From JBQTHI01 sp052390035 (GTDB lineage Bacteria; Actinomycetota; Acidimicrobiia; Spongiisociales; ZC4RG35), in the NCBI GenBank assembly GCA_052390035.1, contig JBQTHI010000044.1, positions 50,214 to 114,213 of the forward strand: a stretch of 64,000 bases of DNA, written 5' to 3'. The position numbers and the translations under genes were made by a program. Positions 16,630 to 25,490 of this stretch are shown here, one piece after another; position 1 is the stretch's first letter, and the number at the start of each line of letters is the position of its first letter. The notes beneath the pieces are model-generated. The model was not told the DNA's origin. It saw only the letters and a program-made list of their open reading frames with translations, and searched no databases.

Positions 16630-17227
16630 GGACGTGCTCGACGGTCATCGGATTTTGGGCATCTCGCCATGCCTTGGGGATCAGGAGCACCGCCACTCCT
16701 AACCCCAACCAGAGGAGACCCGGCCCGGCAGTAAGACCCCAACCGGTCGGCCATCCCTGGTCGGCCCACATCCACCCGGCCGCCAAATAGAAAGTAATCG
16801 TGACGATCGTGGCGATGCCGCTTCGGCGGGTGATGATCAGCGTCCCCGCCAGTACCAACAGGACGGGGACGATGACCGTTGGCCAAGCGGCGAGTGTGAC
16901 CCCGGCGGTGATCCCCAGGCCTTTGCCACCACGACGCCGGAGGAACGGGTTGTAGATGTTGCCTGCAATCGCCCCGATGCCCGCCGCCACCATCGCCGGG
17001 TCCCCGCCAGCCAGGCCGCCCAGCCAAGCAGCGATCGCCCCTTTATTCATCTCCACCGCCAACACTGCCGCCGCCAGGCGCGGGCCCCCCAGGCGCAGAG
17101 CGTTATTCGCTCCGGGGTTTCGGCTTCCTTCTGCGCGAAGATCGACTCCCCGCCTTCGTGCCAAGAAATCGGCGGTCGGAATGCCGCCCCAAAGATACCC
17201 GACGAGGGCGGCGAGCAGCGAAGTCAT
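16598..17227 (-). CDS. plsY: PlsY-family glycerol-3-phosphate acyltransferase
   Basis: 209 aa with about five to six membrane helices. PlsY transfers an acyl group from acyl phosphate to glycerol 3-phosphate. Motif I is GSRNPGANN and the glycine-rich motif is LRRRGGKGLGI. In the second region, GNIYNPF has Asn where classical PlsY has His (GHxFP), so activity or acyl donor may differ. Its ATG overlaps the end of the AdnB-like gene by 4 bases, making it the third gene of that minus-strand operon. Confidence 0.82.
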   Translation of the reverse strand: MTSLLAALVGYLWGGIPTADFLARRRGVDLRAEGSRNPGANNALRLGGPRLAAAVLAVEMNKGAIAAWLGGLAGGDPAMVAAGIGAIAGNIYNPFLRRRGGKGLGITAGVTLAAWPTVIVPVLLVLAGTLIITRRSGIATIVTITFYLAAGWMWADQGWPTGWGLTAGPGLLWLGLGVAVLLIPKAWRDAQNPMTVEHVLRPPSRRSFR

Positions 17228-20200
17228 CGGAGAGAAGCCTGGCCTTCCGGGCAGAACGTTAGGAAGTCACAGCCTGCGCACAGGGGGGATGGTCGGGGGT
17301 GATAGTCCTCATCGGCGATCGCGTCGGCCAAAGCGGATAGCCGCGACCGGGCCCTTCGCAGCCACTCCCCGTCGACAACTTCGCTTACCTCTTCCAAACC
17401 TGATGAGAGGTACGCGAAGGTGGCCGTCATCGAGGTGGGGATGGAGGGTGCCAGGGCACCCGTGTCGGCTGCGACTGCATAGGCCTCGAGCTGAACCTTG
17501 CTCGACGGGTCGTCGGGACGCCGTCCCGACTTGAAGTCGACGATCTCCCAGTGGCCAGGCTTCGGCTCATAGACCGCATCGACCCTCCCCTTGATCCGAA
17601 GCGAGCCGAGGCCCAACTCGAAGGGTTGCTCGACCAAGAGTGGATGGGCTCCGGCAAAACGGCTGCTCTTGAATGCTCCTAACGGATCCGTCTTCGACCA
17701 ACCGGCGCCGCCGTCGGCCAGCGATGCCTCGTCTACCGCCACAGGCGCGTCGTAGAGGCCATCGATGAGATCGGTAATGGGAAGCTGGCGGCGATTGTGC
17801 AGTTCGATCAGGCGGTGGATCTCGGTCCCTCGCCGGGCGGCAGGGTTGGGACGCCGGGGCAGCCGCTCGACCTCAGACCAGAAGAATCGTTTCGGGCATT
17901 GGGCATATGTGACCATTCCGGTAACCGAAGTTTGGATGCCGGTCGGAGAGACGGTGGCGGCCGGTTCAGGCAGGTCGAAGAGCATCCCTTGGAAGCGTTG
18001 GAGGTGTTGTTGGTATGGTCGGTCGATGTCAAGTTCGGCGGCCTGCCCCGCCGCCCATCCGTGGTGGTCCATTTCGTGGCGGACTGCACCCGTCCAGCCC
18101 TGGGGGAAGTGGGGATCGGGGGCTTGGGGATCGGGCTCAAAGCGGAGTAACAGGGGAGCGGGAGGAGGCTCTTTGGCTGGTCTCGATTCGACCCTGGTCT
18201 GCGGTTGCTGGCTCACTATCTCCCAGAGCCGGCTTGGGCCGACCGGTCTTTTCCTGGGGATCGGGTGTCCGTACCACGAAGCACCGCTGACGAAAAGGCG
18301 CTGTTTGGCGCGCGTCACGGCGACGTAGGCGATCCTCCATTCTTGCCGCTCCTGAACCGCCGAAAGCAGCCGGTCGGCGGTAGCCGGATCGATCCCCTGG
18401 TGGAGTGGAGGCAGCCACTCACGGTCGACTCGGTATTCGTACGGGAGATACTTGGCCACTTTGTAGGGGTTCTCTTTGGGCATGCCGCCGCTTGGAAAAT
18501 TGTGGTGGTAGCAAGCGGGGAGAAAGACGACTTCCCACTCGAGGCCTTTGGCCCGGTGGACAGTCACCAGCGTCACCGCGTTCTCTCCCGAGAGTCTGGC
18601 GGTGTCCAGCTCCTCGGTTTGGTCGCGCTCCATTAGATCCAAATACGACACGAAGGCCCCGAGCGACGGCCGGCCTTCGAGCGGACTCCACTCTTCGGTA
18701 AGGTCGAGAAACCGATAAAGATTTAGCCGGGCGGTGAGCTGGCCACTATCGGGCAACGCGGCGAGGTCGTTCCAAGCTCCGGTCCGATCGAGAATTTGGC
18801 GGCATAGCTCGACCAAGGAGACCCCCTGTGCCGCGGCCAGCAAGTGGCGGTAGTGCTCGCCAAAACGCCTCATCGCTCCCTCGGCCTCCGCCCGAAGTCC
18901 GTTGAGCTCGTCGATGTGCTCAATGGCTTCAACCAGACTAAAAACCCGTACAGGGTCATGCTCGAGTGGCTCGGACGCGGAGTTGTCGGCAGCCCTGACC
19001 CAGTCGGCGAGTTTGACCACATCACCTATGCCGAGGCGGAATCGACTTCCCATGAGAAGGCGGTAAAGGGCAGGCCCGTCGCTCGGGTTATGGAGAATGC
19101 GGAGCCAGCAACGCAGGTCGGCGACCTCGGGCACCGCCAGCAGGCCACCGAGGTTGGCCACTTCGACGGGGATATCGGCCGCCCGGAGGGCGTCGTGGAC
19201 GAGGATCATGTCCTTGTTCTTGCGAAACAGGATCGCCATCTCACGCCATTGATGTTGATCAGACAGGATGGAGATCTGGCGTGCTATCCACTCGGCCTCG
19301 ACGACGGCGTCGGGGTGCCAGGCAGCCACCACCTCCCCGCCGATCCGGTGGTCGAGCGGCTTCAGCCTCCACTCCACTGACCCAGCTTCGCCTTTGATCC
19401 GGTTGGCCAGATCGATGATGTTCGGGAGTGAACGCCGATTTTGGCTGAGGGGAAGGGTGGGCGCCTCCCGGCCGTCGGCGGCGGGAAACTGATCGGGGAA
19501 ACGTTCGAAGTTGGACGGTGAGGCCCCCCGCCATTCGTAGATGGTCTGGTCGGCATCCCCCACTGCGGTCACGGGAAATCCCGCCCCGAAGAGCGCTTGG
19601 ATCAGTCGGCGCTGGGCGGGGTTGGTGTCCTGATATTCGTCGAGCATCACCGCCCGATAGCGGGACCTGATCTCCCGGGCGACGTCTGGATGAGATGTCA
19701 CCAATCTATGAGCGAAGACGATCAGGTCGCTGTAGTCGACCACTCCCAGCCTGCGCTTTTCGGCGTCGTAGTGCGCCAACGCCACCAGGAGATCCGCTCT
19801 CGCCACCCACGGATCGTCCGGGGCGTGGACCGGTATGGTCACCTGTTCGGGACTGAGCAGATGGTCCCCCAGCGCCGACCCGAGCCGGCGTATGTCCTCG
19901 ACGATAAAAGGGTTGGCGACATTGAGGTGGGGGAGCGGTACCGCTGCGACCACCTCGAACAGGAGCTGGCGGGAGTATGTCGGGGTGATGAGCAGGGCGT
20001 CCCTCTCTATCCCGACGAGGGCGCCGAACTCGCGCAATATTTGTGCGGCGAACCCGTGATAGGTATGGACTTCAACCTCCCGGCCCGGGTCGGTGGCCAG
20101 CTCTTTCCCCATTAGACGTGCCAGCTCCTGTCGGATCCGGTCGGCTAACTCAGCCGCCGCCTTGTTGGTGAAGGTGATTCCGAGAACCTGTTCGGGCGCG

Positions 20201-20337
20201 ATGTCATGGTTGGCAATCAGGTGGGCGACACGTAAGGCCACGGTGGTCGTCTTCCCGGTTCCGGCGCCGGCCGACACTCGTAACGGCATGAGACCGGCGG
20301 TGATGATCTCCTCTTGCTCGGCGGTAGGGACGATCAC
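17224..20337 (-). CDS. adnB: AdnB-like UvrD-family helicase with C-terminal RecB-type nuclease
   Basis: 1037 aa. Residues 1-~650 are a superfamily 1A helicase: Walker A SAGAGTGKTTT, motif II DEYQDTNPAQR, motif III region GDADQTIYEWRG, motif V TVHRAKGLEWE, motif VI VAVTRAKQRLFVSG. The C-terminal ~260 residues are a PD-(D/E)XK nuclease with IVDFKSGRR and an Fe-S staple (YAQCPKRFFW, then CAGCDFLTFCPEG). Actinobacterial AdnAB resects double-strand breaks. The start is the GTG at 20337, whose GTGA overlaps the stop of the partner gene; this fits MIVPTAEQEEII as the natural N-terminus. Confidence 0.85.
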   Translation of the reverse strand: MIVPTAEQEEIITAGLMPLRVSAGAGTGKTTTVALRVAHLIANHDIAPEQVLGITFTNKAAAELADRIRQELARLMGKELATDPGREVEVHTYHGFAAQILREFGALVGIERDALLITPTYSRQLLFEVVAAVPLPHLNVANPFIVEDIRRLGSALGDHLLSPEQVTIPVHAPDDPWVARADLLVALAHYDAEKRRLGVVDYSDLIVFAHRLVTSHPDVAREIRSRYRAVMLDEYQDTNPAQRRLIQALFGAGFPVTAVGDADQTIYEWRGASPSNFERFPDQFPAADGREAPTLPLSQNRRSLPNIIDLANRIKGEAGSVEWRLKPLDHRIGGEVVAAWHPDAVVEAEWIARQISILSDQHQWREMAILFRKNKDMILVHDALRAADIPVEVANLGGLLAVPEVADLRCWLRILHNPSDGPALYRLLMGSRFRLGIGDVVKLADWVRAADNSASEPLEHDPVRVFSLVEAIEHIDELNGLRAEAEGAMRRFGEHYRHLLAAAQGVSLVELCRQILDRTGAWNDLAALPDSGQLTARLNLYRFLDLTEEWSPLEGRPSLGAFVSYLDLMERDQTEELDTARLSGENAVTLVTVHRAKGLEWEVVFLPACYHHNFPSGGMPKENPYKVAKYLPYEYRVDREWLPPLHQGIDPATADRLLSAVQERQEWRIAYVAVTRAKQRLFVSGASWYGHPIPRKRPVGPSRLWEIVSQQPQTRVESRPAKEPPPAPLLLRFEPDPQAPDPHFPQGWTGAVRHEMDHHGWAAGQAAELDIDRPYQQHLQRFQGMLFDLPEPAATVSPTGIQTSVTGMVTYAQCPKRFFWSEVERLPRRPNPAARRGTEIHRLIELHNRRQLPITDLIDGLYDAPVAVDEASLADGGAGWSKTDPLGAFKSSRFAGAHPLLVEQPFELGLGSLRIKGRVDAVYEPKPGHWEIVDFKSGRRPDDPSSKVQLEAYAVAADTGALAPSIPTSMTATFAYLSSGLEEVSEVVDGEWLRRARSRLSALADAIADEDYHPRPSPLCAGCDFLTFCPEGQASLR

Positions 20338-23315
20338 GAGACGAAAGCTTCCCTTCCCTCGGGCCATGCCGGACAGCAAAGACGCACCGGACAACGGTCA
20401 CAGTGGGGTCCGGGAGTAGCGTCCCACCTCTCGGCCGTGATTCGACGCCCCACTACGACCATTCGCCGCTCGACGTCGGCGACCTGGTCCATGTCGAACT
20501 GCGAGACCGTCCTTCTGGCCAGCGGGTACCACAGCTCGGCGGCGCTTACCCAGCCCCACGAGCTGACCTCATGATCGTGGCGAGCGGCGAGAACGTAGAA
20601 GCCGAGCTGGAGCGACCGGGCGGCTTCGTCTTTGGTGGGCTCAGAGGCACTTGTCTTGTAATCAACCACCCTGAGCTCGCCTGGCAGGTGCCGCTCGAAC
20701 CGGTCGACCTTGCCCGACCAGGTGATTCCATCGACTTCCATCTGGATCCTCCGTTCCACTTCGACGACGGAGGCGTCCCCACCGGGCCAGTCTTGATGCA
20801 TATTCTCGAGCAGCTTCCGCCCACGCCGGCGCCACGCCTCGTTTAGTACCGGGCTGCCGAAGTCGGCGTCCTCCATCCACACCTGGTCAAGCACGGCTTT
20901 CGCCGCCTCGAGGGTGGCGTGAGCCTGCCCTTCCCCCCGTGCTTCGGCCTCCGAGTCTTCGAGCACCCGATGGATCAAAGAACCGAAGTGGGCGTAGGGT
21001 GAAAAGTCGTCCGCCGCCAACAGCCGCCGCTCGAAGACGTAGCGACGCGGGCAAGCCTCGTAGGCCTCGGCTTGGCTGGGGGACAACCGGAAGCCCGCCC
21101 TCATCACTCCTGTATCCGGTCCTTTGGCGGCGATGCCGGCCAGCTCCACCGGCTGCCATCGGCCATCCGGCGGGTGACAGAGGACGGTCAAGGCCGCCAG
21201 GCGCCTTGGCTGCGACGCCGAGGGGTCGGTCACAACACGGCGAAGTAGCGCCTGAACCTCAGGCGCCGTCACCGGTACCGTGACGTTCGACGGTGGTGGG
21301 CCTAAATCGGTGAACGAACCTCGACCTGAAGCGGCGAGGAGGAAACGCGAGGGCCGGCGCTCCCCTTCATCGATGGCGGCCGTGGTGGCGGTCCATACCA
21401 CCCGACGACTGGCCCTGGTCATCGCCGTATACGCCAGCCTCATTTCCTCCTGAATCCGAAAACCGATATCTCCGTTCGATCGGGAAGCCGCCAGATATTC
21501 GGGATGAAGCAGGGCGGTGCTTCTTCGCAGATCGGGAAAAACACCTTCGGTGGCATCGGCAACGAACACAATGTCGAACTCGAGGCCCTTGGCCTGATGG
21601 AGCGTGGTGAGGACCAGCTGATCGACTCCCGGTCGCTGATATGAGATCAGTGGAGAGGCTTCGAAGTCTTCGATCATCGCCCGCCGATAGAACTCGTACA
21701 GGGTGACGGTGGGGTCGCGGCGATATTGCTGGTCGAGCACCTGGGAGAAAGACGCCAGCGCCGCCCGAAACTCCTCGAATTGGGGATCGGCTACCAACTC
21801 TCGGAATCCGTCGAGAGCGGTCCAGACGGTCCAGAATCCATCGGCGGCCGGCAACGCCACGGCCCAGGTCGGATCGCTTAGGAGGTTGGCTAGGCCGCCA
21901 TCGTTCTCCAATTCGCCGGCGATCTCCGCCCACTGCCGATTGCTCCGTCGGCGTGATCGAAGCAGCCGGCGCTGATGGGAAAGTGAGAGCCGGAACATCG
22001 GACCCAGCAACAGCCTCCGCATCGCCCTATCGGCTTCGTCGGGTGTCGGTGACTCATGAATCCCCGATGCTGGGTCCAGTCCTGCGACGATCGTGAGGTC
22101 GAATATCAGGCGGACCGCGGCATGGTCGACCAATCGGCGGTCGGGGGTGTCATGGCGTATCCCTCGCCGTTCGAGCGCCCGCGATAGCTCGGGGAGGAGG
22201 TGGCGGGTCGACCTCACCAGCACGGCCATCCTCCGCAACTCGAGACGTTCCTCGAGGTGGGCGCGCTCGACCTGGGCGGCGATCCACTCGGCCTCGGCGC
22301 TCGCCTGGTCGAACAGATACGCCTCGACCCGGCCAGCATGGGGGGCAGGTTCAACAGGACCGGCGCCGCCCGGCAGCTCGCCGCCGGCCGTCACGCGCAA
22401 CGCTCCTTCGAGGATGGCGGCAGGTACACGGAAGCTGGTAGTGAGGATCAGACGCCGGGCAGGTGAACCGTCGTGGTGGCGGAAGCGATCCGTGAAGTCG
22501 ACGACATTCGTCAGGTCGGCACCACGGAACGAGTAGACCGACTGGTAGGGATCGCCGGCGGCGGTGATGTTGCGATGTTGGGCGACCAACAGCTCGAGGA
22601 GTCGGGCCTGAGCGGGAGAGGTGTCCTGGTATTCGTCAACCAAGACATAGCGGCACTGGGCCGCAACCTCGGCCGCCACGCCGGGTGCCGCCAGCGTGGA
22701 GATCGCTTCTGCAATCAAGGCGCCGTAATCGATTCTGCGGCGCTCTTGCAATTGGTGGTTATACCGGGCCATAAAGGCGGCCAGCGCCTGCCACTGGGGC
22801 CGCTTCTGCGCCAGCTCGGCAACGTCGGCCGGCTCGAGCAAGCGTTCGCGGGCGCGGAGCAGGAAATCGGCGACCTCTGCCGCCAGCGTCCGGCTCGAAA
22901 GGAGGGATCGGTATTGCAGCGGCCATCCGGTCGGATCTTCGGAGGCCAGGAGATCGCTTACCAGCGCCACCTGCTCGGGGCCGGTGAGAAGCGTGGGGAC
23001 GGGTTGGGAGCTCCGAGCGCCGCGGGCTTCGAGCAGCCGGTGAGCGAACGAGTGAAAAGTGGCCGTGACCGGGCCTGCCCAGCTCTCCGTCGATACCGCT
23101 CGACGGCCTAGGTCGGCGGCGGCCCGGCGGGAAAAGGTGAGAATCAGAGTTTCGGCGGGCCGTGCCTTGCCGGACTCGACGAGATGCCGGGCCCGACGAA
23201 CCAGGAACTCGGTCTTGCCCGTGCCAGGCCCGGCGACCACGAGTTGGGGACCTTCGCTGTCGGCAATGGCTCGATCCCAGTCCTCCGGGCCAACCCGTAT
23301 TTCGTTCCCACCCAT
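20334..23315 (-). CDS. adnA: AdnA-like UvrD-family helicase with C-terminal RecB-type nuclease
   Basis: 993 aa. SF1A motor: Walker A VAGPGTGKTEFL, motif II DEYQDTSPAQAR, QSVYSFRGAD, motif V TLHQAKGLEFDIVF, motif VI AYTAMTRASRRVV. The C-terminal nuclease has VVDYKTSAS plus the paired cysteine segments EACPRRYVFERR and CDRCPVRLCC. Both motor and nuclease look intact. It is the first gene of the minus-strand operon adnA-adnB-plsY, joined by 4-base overlaps. The assignment to A rather than B follows order and length by analogy with mycobacteria. Confidence 0.83.
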   Translation of the reverse strand: MGGNEIRVGPEDWDRAIADSEGPQLVVAGPGTGKTEFLVRRARHLVESGKARPAETLILTFSRRAAADLGRRAVSTESWAGPVTATFHSFAHRLLEARGARSSQPVPTLLTGPEQVALVSDLLASEDPTGWPLQYRSLLSSRTLAAEVADFLLRARERLLEPADVAELAQKRPQWQALAAFMARYNHQLQERRRIDYGALIAEAISTLAAPGVAAEVAAQCRYVLVDEYQDTSPAQARLLELLVAQHRNITAAGDPYQSVYSFRGADLTNVVDFTDRFRHHDGSPARRLILTTSFRVPAAILEGALRVTAGGELPGGAGPVEPAPHAGRVEAYLFDQASAEAEWIAAQVERAHLEERLELRRMAVLVRSTRHLLPELSRALERRGIRHDTPDRRLVDHAAVRLIFDLTIVAGLDPASGIHESPTPDEADRAMRRLLLGPMFRLSLSHQRRLLRSRRRSNRQWAEIAGELENDGGLANLLSDPTWAVALPAADGFWTVWTALDGFRELVADPQFEEFRAALASFSQVLDQQYRRDPTVTLYEFYRRAMIEDFEASPLISYQRPGVDQLVLTTLHQAKGLEFDIVFVADATEGVFPDLRRSTALLHPEYLAASRSNGDIGFRIQEEMRLAYTAMTRASRRVVWTATTAAIDEGERRPSRFLLAASGRGSFTDLGPPPSNVTVPVTAPEVQALLRRVVTDPSASQPRRLAALTVLCHPPDGRWQPVELAGIAAKGPDTGVMRAGFRLSPSQAEAYEACPRRYVFERRLLAADDFSPYAHFGSLIHRVLEDSEAEARGEGQAHATLEAAKAVLDQVWMEDADFGSPVLNEAWRRRGRKLLENMHQDWPGGDASVVEVERRIQMEVDGITWSGKVDRFERHLPGELRVVDYKTSASEPTKDEAARSLQLGFYVLAARHDHEVSSWGWVSAAELWYPLARRTVSQFDMDQVADVERRMVVVGRRITAERWDATPGPHCDRCPVRLCCPAWPEGREAFVS

Positions 23316-23373
23316 GACGGGGTGAAGGTATCAGGAGGGGGGGACGTTTTCGGTGCGCAGAACTAAGCCAGAA

Positions 23374-23390
23374 GGCGTTTGTCGCACGCC
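23374..23390 (-). terminator. Possible terminator after the CAP gene
   Basis: GGCGT and ACGCC arms with a 7-base loop, about 8 bases past the CAP stop on the minus strand, followed by a short pyrimidine run. CCTTCTGG occurs on both sides. Weak candidate. Confidence 0.3.
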
Positions 23391-23397
23391 AGAAGGA

Positions 23398-24210
23398 CTA
23401 CCCGCCGAAGACGTGAGCGGTCCAAAGACGGCCTGAGGCGTCGATGAAGACCCCGACCCCTACGGAGGTGAATCGGGTTTCGATCATGTTGTTGTAGTGA
23501 GCGGAGCTATTGACCAGACCGTCGAAGATGGCTTCGACCGATGGTCCATATCCGATGTTTTCCCCGACGATGGTCCATGGGTCGAGAAGGGCGGCGATGT
23601 CACTGTGAGAGAAGTTGCCGCTGTCGGCCATGTGTTTGGCCCACCATCGGGCCTGGTTGGCGAGCTCGGCATTGACGGCCATTGAGGCCACTCCGACCGT
23701 TGCCCGAAGGTTGTTGATGCGTACCACGAAATCGGCTTCGGCCGCCGGGCTGTACGCGCCGGCCGGCGCCGCCGCGGTCGTGGCGGTGGGCGCCGCGGTG
23801 GTGGGCGGCGGGCTGGTGGTGGTGACAACGTGGGGGGAGGTGGTGGTCACCCCTGGGTTGGTGGTGGGGGTGGTGGCGGCGGAGGTAGGCACCGTCGAGG
23901 CCGGAGAGGCAGTGGTGTTGGCCGGGCGGCGTAACAGGGCCACGGTGGTCGAGGGGGGGTCGAAAGTTGGGGCGGGATCGATCGGGGAGAGGACCGAAAA
24001 CCCGAAACTGTCGAGACGGGCGAGGCCAGGCGACTCGGATCGTTGAGGTTGCCGGGCATGATCGAAAGGGGCCCGATCAAGTTGCGCCTGATCAAGCCGC
24101 AGCTGGTCTTGCAGGTCGATTTCACGTGGTGGGGCCACCACCCCGCTGACGAACTGCAGGCCGGCGACCCAGATGGCAGTGGCGCTTGCCAGCATCAACG
24201 CACGCTTCAT
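23398..24210 (-). CDS. Secreted CAP-domain (SCP-like) protein
   Basis: 270 aa. Residues 1-27 are a signal peptide (ALMLASATAIWVAGLQFVSG). A long linker rich in Thr, Pro, Ser and Ala (about residues 75-150) leads to a CAP domain: ADFVVRINNLRATVGV, WWAKHMADSGNFSHSD, ENIGYGPSV, and a final TAHVFGG. The fold's His and Glu residues are present. Bacterial CAP proteins are extracellular with mostly unknown roles. GGAGG four bases before the ATG supports the start. It is in line with, but separate from, the repair genes on either side. Confidence 0.88.
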   Translation of the reverse strand: MKRALMLASATAIWVAGLQFVSGVVAPPREIDLQDQLRLDQAQLDRAPFDHARQPQRSESPGLARLDSFGFSVLSPIDPAPTFDPPSTTVALLRRPANTTASPASTVPTSAATTPTTNPGVTTTSPHVVTTTSPPPTTAAPTATTAAAPAGAYSPAAEADFVVRINNLRATVGVASMAVNAELANQARWWAKHMADSGNFSHSDIAALLDPWTIVGENIGYGPSVEAIFDGLVNSSAHYNNMIETRFTSVGVGVFIDASGRLWTAHVFGG

Positions 24211-24301
24211 CGGTCCTCCCCAATGTTCGTTGGCCCGATTACCGCCGTCCCCTGACCCGCTGGGGGGGAATATCGGCAGCCGTCAAGGGACGCTTGAGGA
24301 T

Positions 24302-25081
24302 CTAACCGGCGAGAGATTCCAGCGCCACCCAGGCGGGACAGCGGTCCTGGAAAGCGCAGTAGTTACAAAGCGGTCCGGTTCGGGGAGGGAAATAGTCCCG
24401 TTCGATCGCACGGTTGATCGCCCCCCACAGCGCAGTGAGCTGCCGTTCCATAGCGTCAAGCTGGCGGTCATCCACCGGGAATCGGTACATGGTTGGCCCG
24501 TTGAGGTAAAGCAGCCGCACCTCTACCGGTGTCTCGCCCAGCCGCCGGCGTATTAGCAGGGCGTAGATCTTGAGAGCAAAGAAGGCAGGCAGCGCATAAG
24601 CCTCCGGAGGGGCAGAGCCAGTCTTGTAGTCGGTTATCACCAGGGAGCCGTCTGGCTGACGGTCGATCCGATCGAGGATCCCGCGAATCATCATGCCGTT
24701 ACCGATTGGCTCGAGGAGGTCCATTTCCTGGGCGAGTGGCTCAACCGAAACCGGATTCTCCAACTTGAAGTAGTTGGCTAACAACGAAAGGCTGTCGACG
24801 CCCCAGGCCCTCTCCTGTCCGATATCGGCGAAGAGCCCGGCGAACTCCTCATCGTTTCGCAACTCACCCCATGCCTGGCGGAACAGGTCGTAAAGCCGCT
24901 CCGGTGAACGCTCTGCCGCCTCGAGTTCGTAAAGTCGCTGGAGCGCCAGGTGGGAGGTGGTCCCCCTCGCCTGATAAACGGTTACGGGCTCGGGAAGCCG
25001 GTCGATCGCCCGGAAGCGGAATAGCTGCGGGCATGCCTTGAAATCTCCCGCCCGGCTCGGAGAAAGGGTTTCAAGGCTCAC
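24302..25081 (-). CDS. RecB-family PD-(D/E)XK exonuclease with Fe-S staple
   Basis: 259 aa from GTG 25081. Nuclease core: SLETLSPSRAGDFKACPQLF, GILDRIDRQPDGSLVITDYKTG (Asp and the D-x-K pair), and a C-terminal CNYCAFQDRC. With the Cys of KACP this gives the four-Cys Fe-S pattern of AddB/Cas4-type nucleases. No helicase domain is fused. Similar stand-alone proteins are widespread in actinobacteria and are probably repair exonucleases. TATAGT seven bases before the GTG supports this start over a longer open frame. It lies next to the AdnAB-like pair. Confidence 0.85.
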   Translation of the reverse strand: MSLETLSPSRAGDFKACPQLFRFRAIDRLPEPVTVYQARGTTSHLALQRLYELEAAERSPERLYDLFRQAWGELRNDEEFAGLFADIGQERAWGVDSLSLLANYFKLENPVSVEPLAQEMDLLEPIGNGMMIRGILDRIDRQPDGSLVITDYKTGSAPPEAYALPAFFALKIYALLIRRRLGETPVEVRLLYLNGPTMYRFPVDDRQLDAMERQLTALWGAINRAIERDYFPPRTGPLCNYCAFQDRCPAWVALESLAG

Positions 25082-25088
25082 GAGTCGG

Positions 25089-25094
25089 ACTATA
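25089..25094 (-). promoter_or_regulatory. -10 element of the RecB-like nuclease gene, leaderless
   Basis: TATAGT on the minus strand, seven bases before GTG 25081. Confidence 0.5.
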
Positions 25095-25162
25095 CGGTGG
25101 GCGAATGACAGATTTGGGATTTGCCCCCATTGGCTTGCTCGGGTCGCGCCTTCGCCAAACAT

Positions 25163-25199
25163 CGCGAAAACAAACCCGGCAAACGCGAAATCCAGCTAG
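25163..25199 (+). repeat. CGCGAAA direct-repeat module, copy 1
   Basis: CGCGAAAACAA, ten variable bases, CGCGAAA, three variable bases, AGCTAG. The two CGCGAAA copies are 21 bases apart, about two helical turns. The same 37-base layout occurs at 25454-25490. It precedes RNA unit 1 and may be its promoter or operator. Confidence 0.55.
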
Positions 25200-25398
25200 C
25201 TGGTGAGCTTGACGGTGCGCAGGGTCACTGGGTACGTTGGCATTGTCCAGCAGGAGGTGACTCCAGCGGACGCCGGAGAGCCGAGAGGCACTTTTGGCAG
25301 GCCATGAGAAGAACGAGCTTCGGTTCGGAGTTCGAATGGCAGAGGACCCCGAGAGGGTGCGACTTCGGTCGGAGCTCTCTCGGGGTTTTCTCGTTCTT
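25200..25398 (+). ncRNA. Candidate structured RNA, unit 1
   Basis: About 200 bases with no credible reading frame. Visible stems on the + strand are GGAG-GTGA-CTCC (GNRA loop), GCC-GAGA-GGC, CGAGC-TTCG-GTTCG at 25314-25327, and a terminal hairpin with an inner CGAC-TTCG-GTCG. The segment ends in an intrinsic terminator. Its 3' end (about 25325-25360) matches that of unit 2. The C(UUCG)G tetraloops are only stable in the + orientation, which sets the strand. The 5' end is not defined; family unknown. Confidence 0.5.
25347..25398 (+). terminator. Intrinsic terminator of RNA unit 1
   Basis: CCCCGAGAG (25347-25355) pairs with CTCTCGGGG (25377-25385), followed by TTTTCTCGTTCTT. Nine base pairs with a nested UUCG hairpin. 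Confidence 0.7.
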
Positions 25399-25453
25399 AG
25401 ACTTCCTGCCGGGAGGCAACTTTGCTTGACCACTTCACCGCGCCCAACCAGGA

Positions 25454-25490
25454 CGCGAAAACAAGGTTGGTGTCCGCGAAAACGAGCTAG
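25454..25490 (+). repeat. CGCGAAA direct-repeat module, copy 2
   Basis: Same order and spacing as 25163-25199 (CGCGAAAACAA-N10-CGCGAAA-N3-AGCTAG); about 27 of 37 positions agree. It precedes RNA unit 2. Confidence 0.55.

Noticed and set aside
25260..25345. Possible tRNA, suggested by a TTCGAAT string at 25331
   Set aside because: The flanking five bases on each side do not pair to form a T-arm and no acceptor stem can be drawn.
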